Source: Pararhodobacter sp. CCB-MM2
GTDB taxonomy: Bacteria > Pseudomonadota > Alphaproteobacteria > Rhodobacterales > Rhodobacteraceae
NCBI RefSeq assembly: GCF_001691415.1
Contig: NZ_LRRR01000028.1
Span: 1-60,557, forward strand
DNA: 60,557 nucleotides
Reading direction: 5' to 3'
Shown: positions 16,644-25,500 of the stretch, piece by piece
Layout: every line of letters starts with the position of its first letter
Numbering within the stretch: position 1 is the stretch's first letter
Made by a program: the position numbers and the translations under genes
The notes under the pieces: model-generated
What the model saw: only the letters and a program-made list of their open reading frames with translations
Told to the model about the DNA's origin: nothing
Databases searched by the model: none

Positions 16644-16814
16644 TCACAGCCATAGAATCAGGAAGCCGAGCGCTCCGCAGGCCAAGGCCAGGTTGCTCAG
16701 GAGGCGGCTCCAGAAGTCTTTTTGAGGTCTTGGTGGATCATGCGGAGGGAGCGCGTTCATGATGCGGAGCGCCAGGAAGAAGGCGCCCAAGCATAGCAGC
16801 ATATAGGCTAGCAA
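16644..16814 (-). CDS. Small two-helix membrane protein (unknown)
   Basis: A minus-strand frame from TTG 16814 (GAGG about 7 bp upstream) to TGA 16644 gives 56 residues; ATG 16802 would give 52. Two hydrophobic helices are separated by a proline- and charge-rich loop: MLLCLGAFFLALRIMNAL, then HDPPRPQKDFWSRL, then SNLALACGALGFLILWL. The pattern is typical of small inner-membrane proteins in this group. No family is recognised. It stands alone, leftward, between the pilin and the glycosidase operon. Confidence 0.5.
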   Translation of the reverse strand: MLAYMLLCLGAFFLALRIMNALPPHDPPRPQKDFWSRLLSNLALACGALGFLILWL

Positions 16815-17017
16815 GATTGGCCTCGTTGTGTGTTTCGGCGATCCATCGCGATGGCTCCTGAGGTGCTACCGATGGACTTGGGCGGTGTCACCAGATTTGT
16901 TTCTGCGGCTAAGTTTTCGGTGTCTGTGAGCTTTGGGTATCGGGATTTTCTGTCTGCGAAGGCTCATGGTGGGCGTGGCGGCACAATGTCTGTGTCGAGA
17001 GCTCGTGGGGCGTCCGG

Positions 17018-19663
17018 CTAGGGTTCCAGACGCTGTGTGGTTCCGTCTTCGAAGGTCAGACTTTCGACATGGCGCAAGGTGATGGTTCCTTGTGCGCTGA
17101 TGGCTCTGTAGAGAGACGCTTCTCGTTGGATATCCCAGAGGGTTGCCGAGCCTGGGAGCTGTGCGGTGTCGTCACCGTCGCCACCGTCGATGAGGTTGTC
17201 GATCTGGGCTTGGATGATGTCGTCGCCGGCTCCGGCCAGGAGGACGTCCCGGCGTCCCGGGCGCCCCGCCATTTGATCCGGCCCTTCCGTGCCTTGATGC
17301 CATTGACCGGGTTCGAATGTCCCTTCGCTGCGGGTTTCCCAAGGGGCTCCTGCGGTCTCATTCCATTGGTCGAGGACGGCGGCGCGGGGGTTGGTGTCGC
17401 CCAGATGCCGCCTCGCGCCCCAACTCCCCCATTTGGTCGGTGTGGTGACTTCAACAAAGGCGTTGAAGGCTTCTCCGCCGACGGCTTGCCAGCCTTCAAG
17501 AAGCTCGCGATAGAGGCCGGCAATGTCGGTTGAGTAATTGTAGGCGATCAGGAAGCGGGTGATCGTGTCGTCATCCACGGTGGGCCCATAGCCTGCGACA
17601 TGAGTGCCGCCTTCATACATGACCAACCGCAACTGATGCTCTCGAGCGACCCTGGCATGATAGGGGAGTTGTTCTGTCAGGAGGGTGTGGAGGGATCCCG
17701 CTCGCAGCAACTCGGTCACGTGTTGTGTCGCGGTGCCTGCCTGTAGCCAATCATGCAGCTGCGGGAGGAGAGCTTCGTCTCCGATTTCATGGCCGAAGTA
17801 GCCGGTGACGGCATAGGCGTCGAAGGATTGCCAAGGGGGCTGTCGGCCTTCTGCGACGGCGAGTGGGGCCTCCATCAGAGGGCTTTCCAGACCAAGCCAT
17901 CCTGTTTGGACGCCGAGCACACGGACCAGCCGCTCCGGGTGCAGCGTGAACACATTTGCCCAGATGTCGGCGATCTGTGCGGCGCGCAGTCCTGCGAATT
18001 GCATCCAGCTATCGCCGCCTTCTACATTCCATCGCAGGCGTGCCTGTTCTGCGGCCCAATGTGCTTGTGGGAAGATGAAGTTCCAGACTTCGTTCGACCA
18101 TTCTGCATAGACATGCAGGCGGGGATCGAGGCTGTCGCGCACCTGTGTGGCGAAGGCGCGGGCATAGTCATCGTCAGCCCCGTGGGGAAGCGTGAACCAG
18201 GGATCGGCGGCAAGAAGATTGGCCAGTTCGACCATGACTTCGACGGGCGCGCCGTTTCGGGCATAGGTGTAATCCGACAGGCGGGGTCTATCCTCCCAGC
18301 TCACGTGCTCGGAGCCATTGGTCTGCATCCAGTCCATGAAGCGTATGATACGCAGGCCGTGCAGCAAGGCGATCCAATCCGGATTGAAGGTGGCCCCCAG
18401 CTCGTAAAGAGGAATCCGATCTTCCCGGACAACGACAATCGAACGGATAGGTTGCGCAGGATCGATCCGTGTCAGGCGCAGGCCGACCGCACCCCCCCCA
18501 GGCGCGAAGTCGAACCATAGAGCACCATCACGGGCGACGACATTGCGGGCCCGGCCTGAGATTTCCAAGCGCCCCTCGCCTTCCCATGTGACCCTGTAGC
18601 GGCCCGCGATGCGTCCGGCGTCCTCGGGGAGATCCGTCAGGATCAGCGTCTCGAGCGCATCCAGCGTATCCGGCAGGTATCGGGGCCACCCGTCAGGGTC
18701 GAGGACACCGGCAGCTTCCAGCTCCTGCCAGGTCATCCCTCCCCATTGCCCGGGCAGATGGCCGATCCAGGGCCGTGCCGTCTTCATCACGTCAAGGAAG
18801 GGCTGTGCTACAGTCCAGTCATTAATGCCGGTCAATCCCATTGCGAGGGCCGGATCAGGAGAGGTGGGTGCGTGCAAGTTCGAGGGTAGGGTGAGTTCGG
18901 GGGCAGAGGACGAGCTGGGCAGGCCGACGGTGCGTGCCTCGATGAGTGGCGGTGAAGGGGTTGCGTGGCTTTGGCTGCGGATCTGCTGCAAGATTGTGGC
19001 TTGGCGCTCGTGCAACTCGGCGGAGAACGAGGCGGGGAGTGCCAGGCTGGGAAGGGGGGCCTCGTAGAGTGTCGCAAAAACGACCAAAGCGGCCAACCAG
19101 GCTCGCTCTGCAGGGGACGGAGCGGGGGTTCCGGCGAGGGGATGTCCGGTCTGCCAAAGGCTGGCCACGAGAGGAGCTGCGGGAATGATCCCGACCGGGT
19201 GATCATTGGCGCGGGCGGAGAGGTTTGCGGCCAACGTTTCCGCGCGGTGAGGATCTGTGCTCGTCTCCAGGAGCCAAGACGATGCCTGGCGCCGTTGGCC
19301 CCGCGACCAGTTCAGGAGGCGTGCGAGATCGTCGATCTGTGGCTCACCTTCTGGCAAAGCCAGGATGAAGGTGTCTATCTCCGAGCGCCGGAACGATGTT
19401 TGCAAGACGGGTGCAAGCTCGGGGATCTGCCAGCCGGTTTGAGGGGGTAGGGAGCGGGCTTGTTCGCTCAGATCTCCGCCTTGGCCATTGCCTTCGAGGG
19501 GCACATCGGCGGCGGCTGCCAACCTTGCAAGCCAGGTGAGGACACTGGTTTCGGGGGAAGCGCTATCCTCATGCACGAGCGCGTTTCCAAACACGTAGAG
19601 GCCTCTGGCCTGCAGTGTGAGCGGTGCACACAGAAAGAAAGCGATCAGAAGGACGTATTTCAT
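17018..19663 (-). CDS. Secreted glycosidase-like protein (clan GH-A appearance) with C-terminal RTX-type repeats
   Basis: An 881-residue protein with a Sec signal peptide (KYVLLIAFFLCAPLTLQA). A poorly conserved N-terminal region (20-270) is followed by a beta/alpha-barrel-like region. That region carries YAEWSNEVWNF (about 520, like the Asn-Glu acid/base motif of clan GH-A) and VMYEGGTHVAGYG (about 683, a candidate nucleophile Glu). The C-terminus has RTX-like turns (LLAGAGDDIIQAQ, DGGDGDDTAQ) and a short beta tail. It is likely exported and acts on or holds polysaccharide. Its ATG overlaps the stop of the glycosyltransferase gene (ATGA), so it is the third gene of a leftward operon. A Sec signal together with RTX repeats is unusual. 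Confidence 0.65.
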   Translation of the reverse strand: MKYVLLIAFFLCAPLTLQARGLYVFGNALVHEDSASPETSVLTWLARLAAAADVPLEGNGQGGDLSEQARSLPPQTGWQIPELAPVLQTSFRRSEIDTFILALPEGEPQIDDLARLLNWSRGQRRQASSWLLETSTDPHRAETLAANLSARANDHPVGIIPAAPLVASLWQTGHPLAGTPAPSPAERAWLAALVVFATLYEAPLPSLALPASFSAELHERQATILQQIRSQSHATPSPPLIEARTVGLPSSSSAPELTLPSNLHAPTSPDPALAMGLTGINDWTVAQPFLDVMKTARPWIGHLPGQWGGMTWQELEAAGVLDPDGWPRYLPDTLDALETLILTDLPEDAGRIAGRYRVTWEGEGRLEISGRARNVVARDGALWFDFAPGGGAVGLRLTRIDPAQPIRSIVVVREDRIPLYELGATFNPDWIALLHGLRIIRFMDWMQTNGSEHVSWEDRPRLSDYTYARNGAPVEVMVELANLLAADPWFTLPHGADDDYARAFATQVRDSLDPRLHVYAEWSNEVWNFIFPQAHWAAEQARLRWNVEGGDSWMQFAGLRAAQIADIWANVFTLHPERLVRVLGVQTGWLGLESPLMEAPLAVAEGRQPPWQSFDAYAVTGYFGHEIGDEALLPQLHDWLQAGTATQHVTELLRAGSLHTLLTEQLPYHARVAREHQLRLVMYEGGTHVAGYGPTVDDDTITRFLIAYNYSTDIAGLYRELLEGWQAVGGEAFNAFVEVTTPTKWGSWGARRHLGDTNPRAAVLDQWNETAGAPWETRSEGTFEPGQWHQGTEGPDQMAGRPGRRDVLLAGAGDDIIQAQIDNLIDGGDGDDTAQLPGSATLWDIQREASLYRAISAQGTITLRHVESLTFEDGTTQRLEP

Positions 19664-21078
19664 GAGTGGTTTTCCAACTCAGGAAACAGGATTGGTTTTG
19701 GTTTCCTGCCCAGAACCCAATCATAGACCGCGCGAATTTGATGTGCCTTCGCGGCCCAGGTCAAGTGCTGCTCCACCCGCGCGCGGGCTGCGGTGCCCAT
19801 GCGTGTGGCGGTGTCCGGGGCCTCGGCCAGATCCGTGAGGGCCGATCGGAAGCCTGCGACGATCCCCTCTCGAGAGGCCAGCGGGACTTTGACGGCGGTG
19901 TCTGATGTCACCAGTTCTGGCGGCCCTGCATAGTCCACGATCACGGGCAGGAGGCCCATGGCCATGGCTTCGACGACCACGCCGCCTCCGAATTCCCGAA
20001 TTGAAGGCAGGGCCATCACCGAGCAGGTGGCGGCGACATCTTGAACATGGCGATGTTCAAGCCAGCCATGGAAGGTGACGGCTTGCGTCACCTGGAGGGC
20101 TTCGGCGAGGGCCTTCAGTTCGGGCAAGAGGGGGCCGTCGCCAATCATGTCGAGATGCATGCGACCCTCGCGCAGCAAGGGGGCGGCGGCTTCGATCAGC
20201 ATGTCAGGCCCTTTGTAGGGAACCATTCTGCCAATGAAGCAGGCCCGCAGCTGGCTGCCATCCGTCGCGGCACGCTTGGTGAAGCGCGAGGGGTCGACGG
20301 CGTTCTCGGGGAGCATGACCCTGCGATCGTGCAGCGCCTTGGGGATTTCGCTGGCGGTGTGCCGACTGCCCGTAAGGATGGCGGCCGCATTGCGGAGTGT
20401 GCGCCGGCGACCGGGCAGCGCCTGATACGCGGAGCGCACATAGGACAGCCACTCGCGCTCGCGCCGGCGCTCGGCGTCGAAGCTCTTTGGCCAGGGGACG
20501 CCCCCATTCAGAGGGCCGAGGATGAAGGGGACGCCGATCCTGGCACATTTTTGGGCCAGAGAGCTGGAGATCGTTGGGGAGAGCGGGGTGATGCGATGGA
20601 CGATGTCCCATTCGCCCGCTTTGAGACTTCTGGAGAATTTCTTCCAGATCAGACGCTCGAACAGGGGATAGGCGAGGGCGTTGGCCAATTGGATGATCGT
20701 CCATCCCTTTCCCGCCCCGCCCCGCAGGCGGTCGCCGATCTTGTAGAGGGGCCGTGCCAAAGCTTCGGAGTCGATGGCTGTAAAATCTCGTCCTTCCACC
20801 AGTCCGGCTCTGAGCAGAGCCTCCCGGTTGCGGATCTGTGTGACGAGATGGACATCTGCGACATCGAGCAGGGCTTGTGACAGGGACCAGCCAATCAGCG
20901 GGACGCTGACCCATTCAGGGTTTGCGGCTTCTGCGATCAGCAGGACGCGGGGCCTTTGCTCGACATTGGGCACGGAGGGATCCTTCTTGAAAGAGGGGGA
21001 GGGGCTGTCCGCGAGGGACTTTCCTGTGGCTTTTGAGGCACAGGCGTAGTCTCGGGTGTGGTCCTGCCTCGGGGTCAC
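19660..21078 (-). CDS. Glycosyltransferase family 4-like enzyme
   Basis: Predicted retaining GT-B glycosyltransferase of 472 residues. The N-terminal half has PRVLLIAEAANPEWVSVPLI and FILGPLNGGVPWP, an acceptor-side pattern common in GT4. The C-terminal half has FIGRMVPYKGPDMLIEAA (about 277), HLDMIGDGPLLPEL (about 306) and the nucleotide-sugar motif EFGGGVVVEAMAMG (about 364). It likely adds a sugar from an activated donor to a lipid-linked or extracellular glycan. GTG 21078 directly abuts the stop of the SGNH gene upstream, and its own stop overlaps the next start, showing a tight operon. The first ~40 residues are non-conserved in character, so a later start is possible. Confidence 0.88.
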   Translation of the reverse strand: MTPRQDHTRDYACASKATGKSLADSPSPSFKKDPSVPNVEQRPRVLLIAEAANPEWVSVPLIGWSLSQALLDVADVHLVTQIRNREALLRAGLVEGRDFTAIDSEALARPLYKIGDRLRGGAGKGWTIIQLANALAYPLFERLIWKKFSRSLKAGEWDIVHRITPLSPTISSSLAQKCARIGVPFILGPLNGGVPWPKSFDAERRREREWLSYVRSAYQALPGRRRTLRNAAAILTGSRHTASEIPKALHDRRVMLPENAVDPSRFTKRAATDGSQLRACFIGRMVPYKGPDMLIEAAAPLLREGRMHLDMIGDGPLLPELKALAEALQVTQAVTFHGWLEHRHVQDVAATCSVMALPSIREFGGGVVVEAMAMGLLPVIVDYAGPPELVTSDTAVKVPLASREGIVAGFRSALTDLAEAPDTATRMGTAARARVEQHLTWAAKAHQIRAVYDWVLGRKPKPILFPELENHS

Positions 21079-22215
21079 TTAACGGGCGGCGGCGGGTGTC
21101 CAGTTCGGGAGGGGGTCCTCCATTTCGTCGGGGTCCCAGATCGCGTCGCGTGCCTCTTGTCCCCCCATGCCTGCAGGGGCGTAGGTTGTGGTGATTTCCC
21201 AAGCGATTTGAGTGAAGTAGTCCTGCAGGTTCGAGGAGACTTCGGGTAGTCTGTAGAGCTGCGATTGGGTGCGCAGGTCTCGTTGGTAGAGGGCCGTGAG
21301 CATCAGGCAGGCGAGCCCGTATCCCCCGATGTCATTGGTGTGGATGTCATCTCGGAAAAGGTCTTGCATCCGGGCAAGATCGGGGACGGTCCCGGCGCTG
21401 AGGTCGTCCCACAGGCGGGCCATCCACAGATGACCGGGAAAGACCCAGACTTGCCAGATGTCGGGCAGGTTCGGGTAGAAGGGGCGCAATTTCCAGGTCG
21501 CGTATTGCGCGATGAACTGGAAGCTGCGGCCGTATTCTGGCAAGGCGGCGCGGAAATTGTCGAATTCCTGCCAGCTCTCTGTCCAGTTCGGGGGGTCTGG
21601 GCGCCACATCGCCAACGATGGCCATATAGACCACAGAATGATGTCTTGAGCGCCTTCTCCGCCATTGCCGTTCTCCAGGGCGTTTGCGGCAAATCTGCAG
21701 AGGTAATCTAACGCGTCATTCATGCCGGGGGCGTCGGAGGGGCGTGCGACGCGGGGCGGGGGGCCGCCTTCTGTGATTACCAGGGTGTCGAAATCACGGA
21801 TGTGCCATCGCGCATCGGCCGTAGGGTCTGTGGGTCTGAGATCTCCCGCAGAATTGCGCCACCGCCAGGCCAGAGGCGAGCCAGGGATCGTCGATTTGAC
21901 GAATTTTGTGTCGACATCGTCTATCCCCAGGCTTTCTGCGAGGAGCCTGATCGTCCCAGGCCAAGGGCCGGTGTGGATGTAGGAATCGGTCAGGCTGTGG
22001 CCGCTGTGGATACTGCGCGCGTTGGTGCCGGAGGGGGCGCGCAGGCCCCAGGCTGAGTGTTGGGCGAGGCTTGGGGTGGGGAGCCCGACGGTTGTCGCGA
22101 CGATGGCAGAGAGGCCGGAGCCGATCAGGGCTCTGCGTGAGACGGCTGAGGTTGGTTGTGGCGCGGGAGAGGCAGACGCCGTGGGACCTTTTTTGTGCGT
22201 TTTGGGCGGCATCAT
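21079..22215 (-). CDS. Tat-exported SGNH-like hydrolase
   Basis: A 378-residue protein with a twin-arginine-type signal (SRRALIGSGLSAIVATTVGL then PTPSLAQ). SGNH features are present: a Ser block IHSGHSLTDSYI (about 70-80) and an Asp-x-x-His block DDIHTNDIGGYG (about 289). Such enzymes are esterases or acyltransferases on glycans. It heads the leftward operon with the GT4 and the secreted glycosidase-like protein, so it probably deacylates or acylates the same glycan in the periplasm. The start ATG 22215 has GGAG a few bases upstream; a second ATG follows at once. Confidence 0.72.
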   Translation of the reverse strand: MMPPKTHKKGPTASASPAPQPTSAVSRRALIGSGLSAIVATTVGLPTPSLAQHSAWGLRAPSGTNARSIHSGHSLTDSYIHTGPWPGTIRLLAESLGIDDVDTKFVKSTIPGSPLAWRWRNSAGDLRPTDPTADARWHIRDFDTLVITEGGPPPRVARPSDAPGMNDALDYLCRFAANALENGNGGEGAQDIILWSIWPSLAMWRPDPPNWTESWQEFDNFRAALPEYGRSFQFIAQYATWKLRPFYPNLPDIWQVWVFPGHLWMARLWDDLSAGTVPDLARMQDLFRDDIHTNDIGGYGLACLMLTALYQRDLRTQSQLYRLPEVSSNLQDYFTQIAWEITTTYAPAGMGGQEARDAIWDPDEMEDPLPNWTPAAAR

Positions 22216-22565
22216 CCTGTCTCCTTGAGGGGTGTGGCAGGTGGCAGGACGGCCAAGGCGTCCCGGTGTTCCTTGTTTTGTGGTGTGGAAGATTGTCTTG
22301 TTTTTTCTCAGGGTCGCATAGGGGGCTGTTGGGTGGATCCAATTGTCTTGGGTGGATCTGGGTGCAATATTCGGAGATACTTATGGCTGAATTATGGACG
22401 GGATGATCAAACTCCAGGGGCTTGTGAGTACTTGATCTGCCAACTGACCTGGGCCATTTTCTCGACGCCCAAGTCCCTTGGTCCAGAGGGTTTGGGCCAA
22501 AGGGTTTGGGGACGTCTCTCCTTGCTCCCGGTGCTGTTGGTGCCAGCACCGGTAATGTCGTGTAG
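22216..22565. promoter_or_regulatory. Divergent intergenic region between the SGNH operon and the NRPS gene
   Basis: 350 bp with no gene. It must hold promoters in both directions. It contains an AGGGTTTGGG direct repeat (about 22486-22512) and a 25-bp inverted repeat close to the NRPS start. Confidence 0.6.
22528..22552. promoter_or_regulatory. Perfect 9-bp-arm inverted repeat just before the NRPS gene
   Basis: CCGGTGCTG, spacer TTGGTGC, CAGCACCGG, ending 13 bp before ATG 22566. In DNA it could be an operator; in RNA it would form a stable hairpin over the leader and could limit translation. No ribosome site lies between the hairpin and the ATG. An AGGAG at 22572-22576 instead precedes an in-frame TTG at 22581. 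Confidence 0.6.
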
Positions 22566-25500
22566 ATGAGTAGGAGCCTCTTGAGCGTCCGGACACTGCC
22601 CTTGATGCCGAGCCAGCTCGGTCTTCTCTACGAGAGCGTGCTCTCGGGGAAGCCATCGTTGAATGTGCTGCAGGTTGTCGTGCGCTTCCGTGATGAGGGG
22701 CTCGATATGTCTGCGATGGAACAGGCGTGGCGTGAGCTTGCGGAACGCTACGATGTCTTGCGCTCAACACTCGAGCCTCTTTCCCCGGAGGGCCCGCGGC
22801 AGTGTTTTTGGCCCAAGGTGGAGACACAGATTTCCCGGGAGGACTGGTCAGGTCATGGAGGGGAGTTCGAGACGGCTTTGACTGACTGGCTCGAGGCGGA
22901 TCGCCGGGCGGGCCTGGATGTCGAGCGCGCGCCCGCATGGCGTGTCGCAGCTTTGGAGGGAGGGTCTGAACAGGGTGCCATGGTATGGACCTTCCATCAC
23001 GCCATGCTCGACGGGAATGGCTACAGGGTCCTTCTGGAGGATTTTTTCGATCTCTACGACGGCCGGCGATCTGGGCGTGCTCTGTCTCCTGTGTCGCAAG
23101 AAGGCCCAGGGTTTGCCGATCATGTCAGTGCCGTAGCGGCTCTCGACCACACAAAAGCCCTGGCCTATTATGAATGGCTGTTGGACGGGTTCGACGGCCC
23201 GAATGAGTTGGCGCCGGCTTTCGCGCGGGGGGTGTCAAACGAGGTCGATGCTCAGGAGCGGCGCACGCTATCGTCTCGCCTGAAGACGTCGCAGTCCCTG
23301 GCGCTGCATGAGCGGGCGCAGCGCGTCGGGGTCAGTGCCTCGGCGATGATTTCAGCGGCTTGGGGGCTGGTCCTCGCCCGATGCTCTGGACGCGATGAGG
23401 CCGTGTTCGGCATGACGCGATCTGGGCGGCATCTTTTGCCCGAGGGGCGCCGTATTGCAGGCTGCCAGATCAATACGCTGCCTATGCGTGTGCGTCTCAA
23501 GGATCAGACGCTGGATGGTTTGCTGCGCCAGTTGCGGGCGGACATGGTGGCGACCCGGCCTCATGAACATGTCCCGTTGAACGCGATTATAGAGCGTTGC
23601 GATTTACCGTCAGGCCAGGCTTTGTTCGATACGATTGTCCTGTTCGACCGAGGATCCTTGCCGGAACAGATGAAGGGCGTTGGTGGGGAGCGTCGGCAGG
23701 TCGATGAATACAGCCAGATGGCGACCATGCTCACGCTGTCGGCTTATGATGATCCGGCCATGCTCTTGCGCTTGGAATACGATCCGGGTCGACTTTCTGA
23801 CGAGGGTGCAGGCCGGCTCTTTGAGTATTTCGTCCGCCTTCTGTCGGTGATGATTGACGCAGAAGATGTGCCCTTGGGGGCGCTGTGCATGCTGGCTGAC
23901 GGCGAGGTTGCGCGGCTCCGGGCCCGCGCTGGGGGGGATGCTTCCTCTCTGGACACCCGTGGCGTCATCGACCGGTTTGAGGCAGTGGTGAGGGCTCATC
24001 CGCACTGGACCGCGCTTGAGGCGGTGGGGGGAGAAGAAACCCTGTCCTATGCCGGGCTTGATGCTCGGGCCAATCACCTTGCGTTTTGCTTGCGCGAGCA
24101 GGGGGTTGGGCCAGGTGACATCGTGGGGCTGGCGCTGCCTCGGGGGCCGGAATTTGTCGCCGCAATGCTGGGCGTGTTGAAGGCACAGGCTGCTTTCTTG
24201 CCGTTGGACCCGGATTTCCCGACGGCGGCGCTGGACGACATGTTGGGCCGGGCCAAGGTCGCGGCGCTGTTCGCCGAGCGGCGGCAGGCGGAGAGATTGT
24301 CCGCAGGCGCGATCCCGGTGCTGCGGGTCGACGACAGGTCTCTGGATGGCCTCAGCATCAGCCCGCCCCCACGTGCGCCCCTGGACCCCGAGAGCCCGGC
24401 CTATGTGATCTACACCTCGGGGTCGACTGGCAAGCCCAAGGGCGTCGTCCTGCCTCACCGCGCCTTTACGCATCATGCTAGCGCAATGATCCGCGCCTTT
24501 GGTTTGACGCCCGAGGACCGCGTCCTGCAATTTGCCAGCCTGAATTTTGATGTCTCCATCGAGGAGATCGTGCCGACGCTGCTGGCCGGGGCGCGGCTTG
24601 TCCTGCGGGATAATGCCACGGCGCAATCGGTGCCGCATTTGCTGAATACGTTGCAGGCTCACCGGATTAGTGTGGCTAATCTGCCGACGGCCTTTTGGCA
24701 TGTGCTCGTGGCCGATCTGGCGGAGGCGCCCCGGGTCGTCCCCTTGCCTGATAGCCTGCGGCTGATGATTGTCGGCGGCGAGCGGGTCTCGGGGGAGGCT
24801 CTGTCGCGCTGGCTGCAGATGTATCCTGACCTGCGCTGGCTCAATGGTTACGGCCCGACCGAGGCCGCGGTGACGGCGACACTCTATGATACCGATGCGC
24901 CGGCTTATGATGGAGGCGAAGTGCCGATCGGTGCTCCTGTCGCCCATGTGCGCGCCGAGATCCGCACCCCCGAGGGCAGCCTTGCGCCGGACGGGGTGGC
25001 GGGTGAGCTGTGGCTCAGTGGTCCCGGATTGGCTCTCGGGTATCTGGGTATGCCCGAGCAGACGGCCGAAGTCTTCGTGTCGACGCTGGGCGTGGATCCT
25101 GTCCCCTCGTATCGTACGGGCGACAAGGCGGCGTGGCGCGAAGATGGGGCCTTGGCCTATCTCGGGCGGATCGACCGGCAGATCAAATTGCGGGGCTACC
25201 GGATCGAGCTGGGGGCGATCGAAGCGGCGCTCGAAGCCGACCCGGCGGTCATGCTGGCTGCCGTGGGGCTTGATCGTCCGGGCAGTGACCAGGCCCGCCT
25301 GTTGGCCTGGGTACGCTTCATCGACACGGAGGATATCGCGGCGCTGACGGCGCGGGTGGGGGAGGCCCTGCCTGGTTACATGCTGCCGCAGCTTGTTCCT
25401 GTCACGGATTTCCCGCGCAAGCCCAGTGGCAAGATCGACATCGCGCGCCTGCCGCGGCCTGATCGTGGCGCTGAGGGCGATGCCCTCGCGGATGTCGCCC

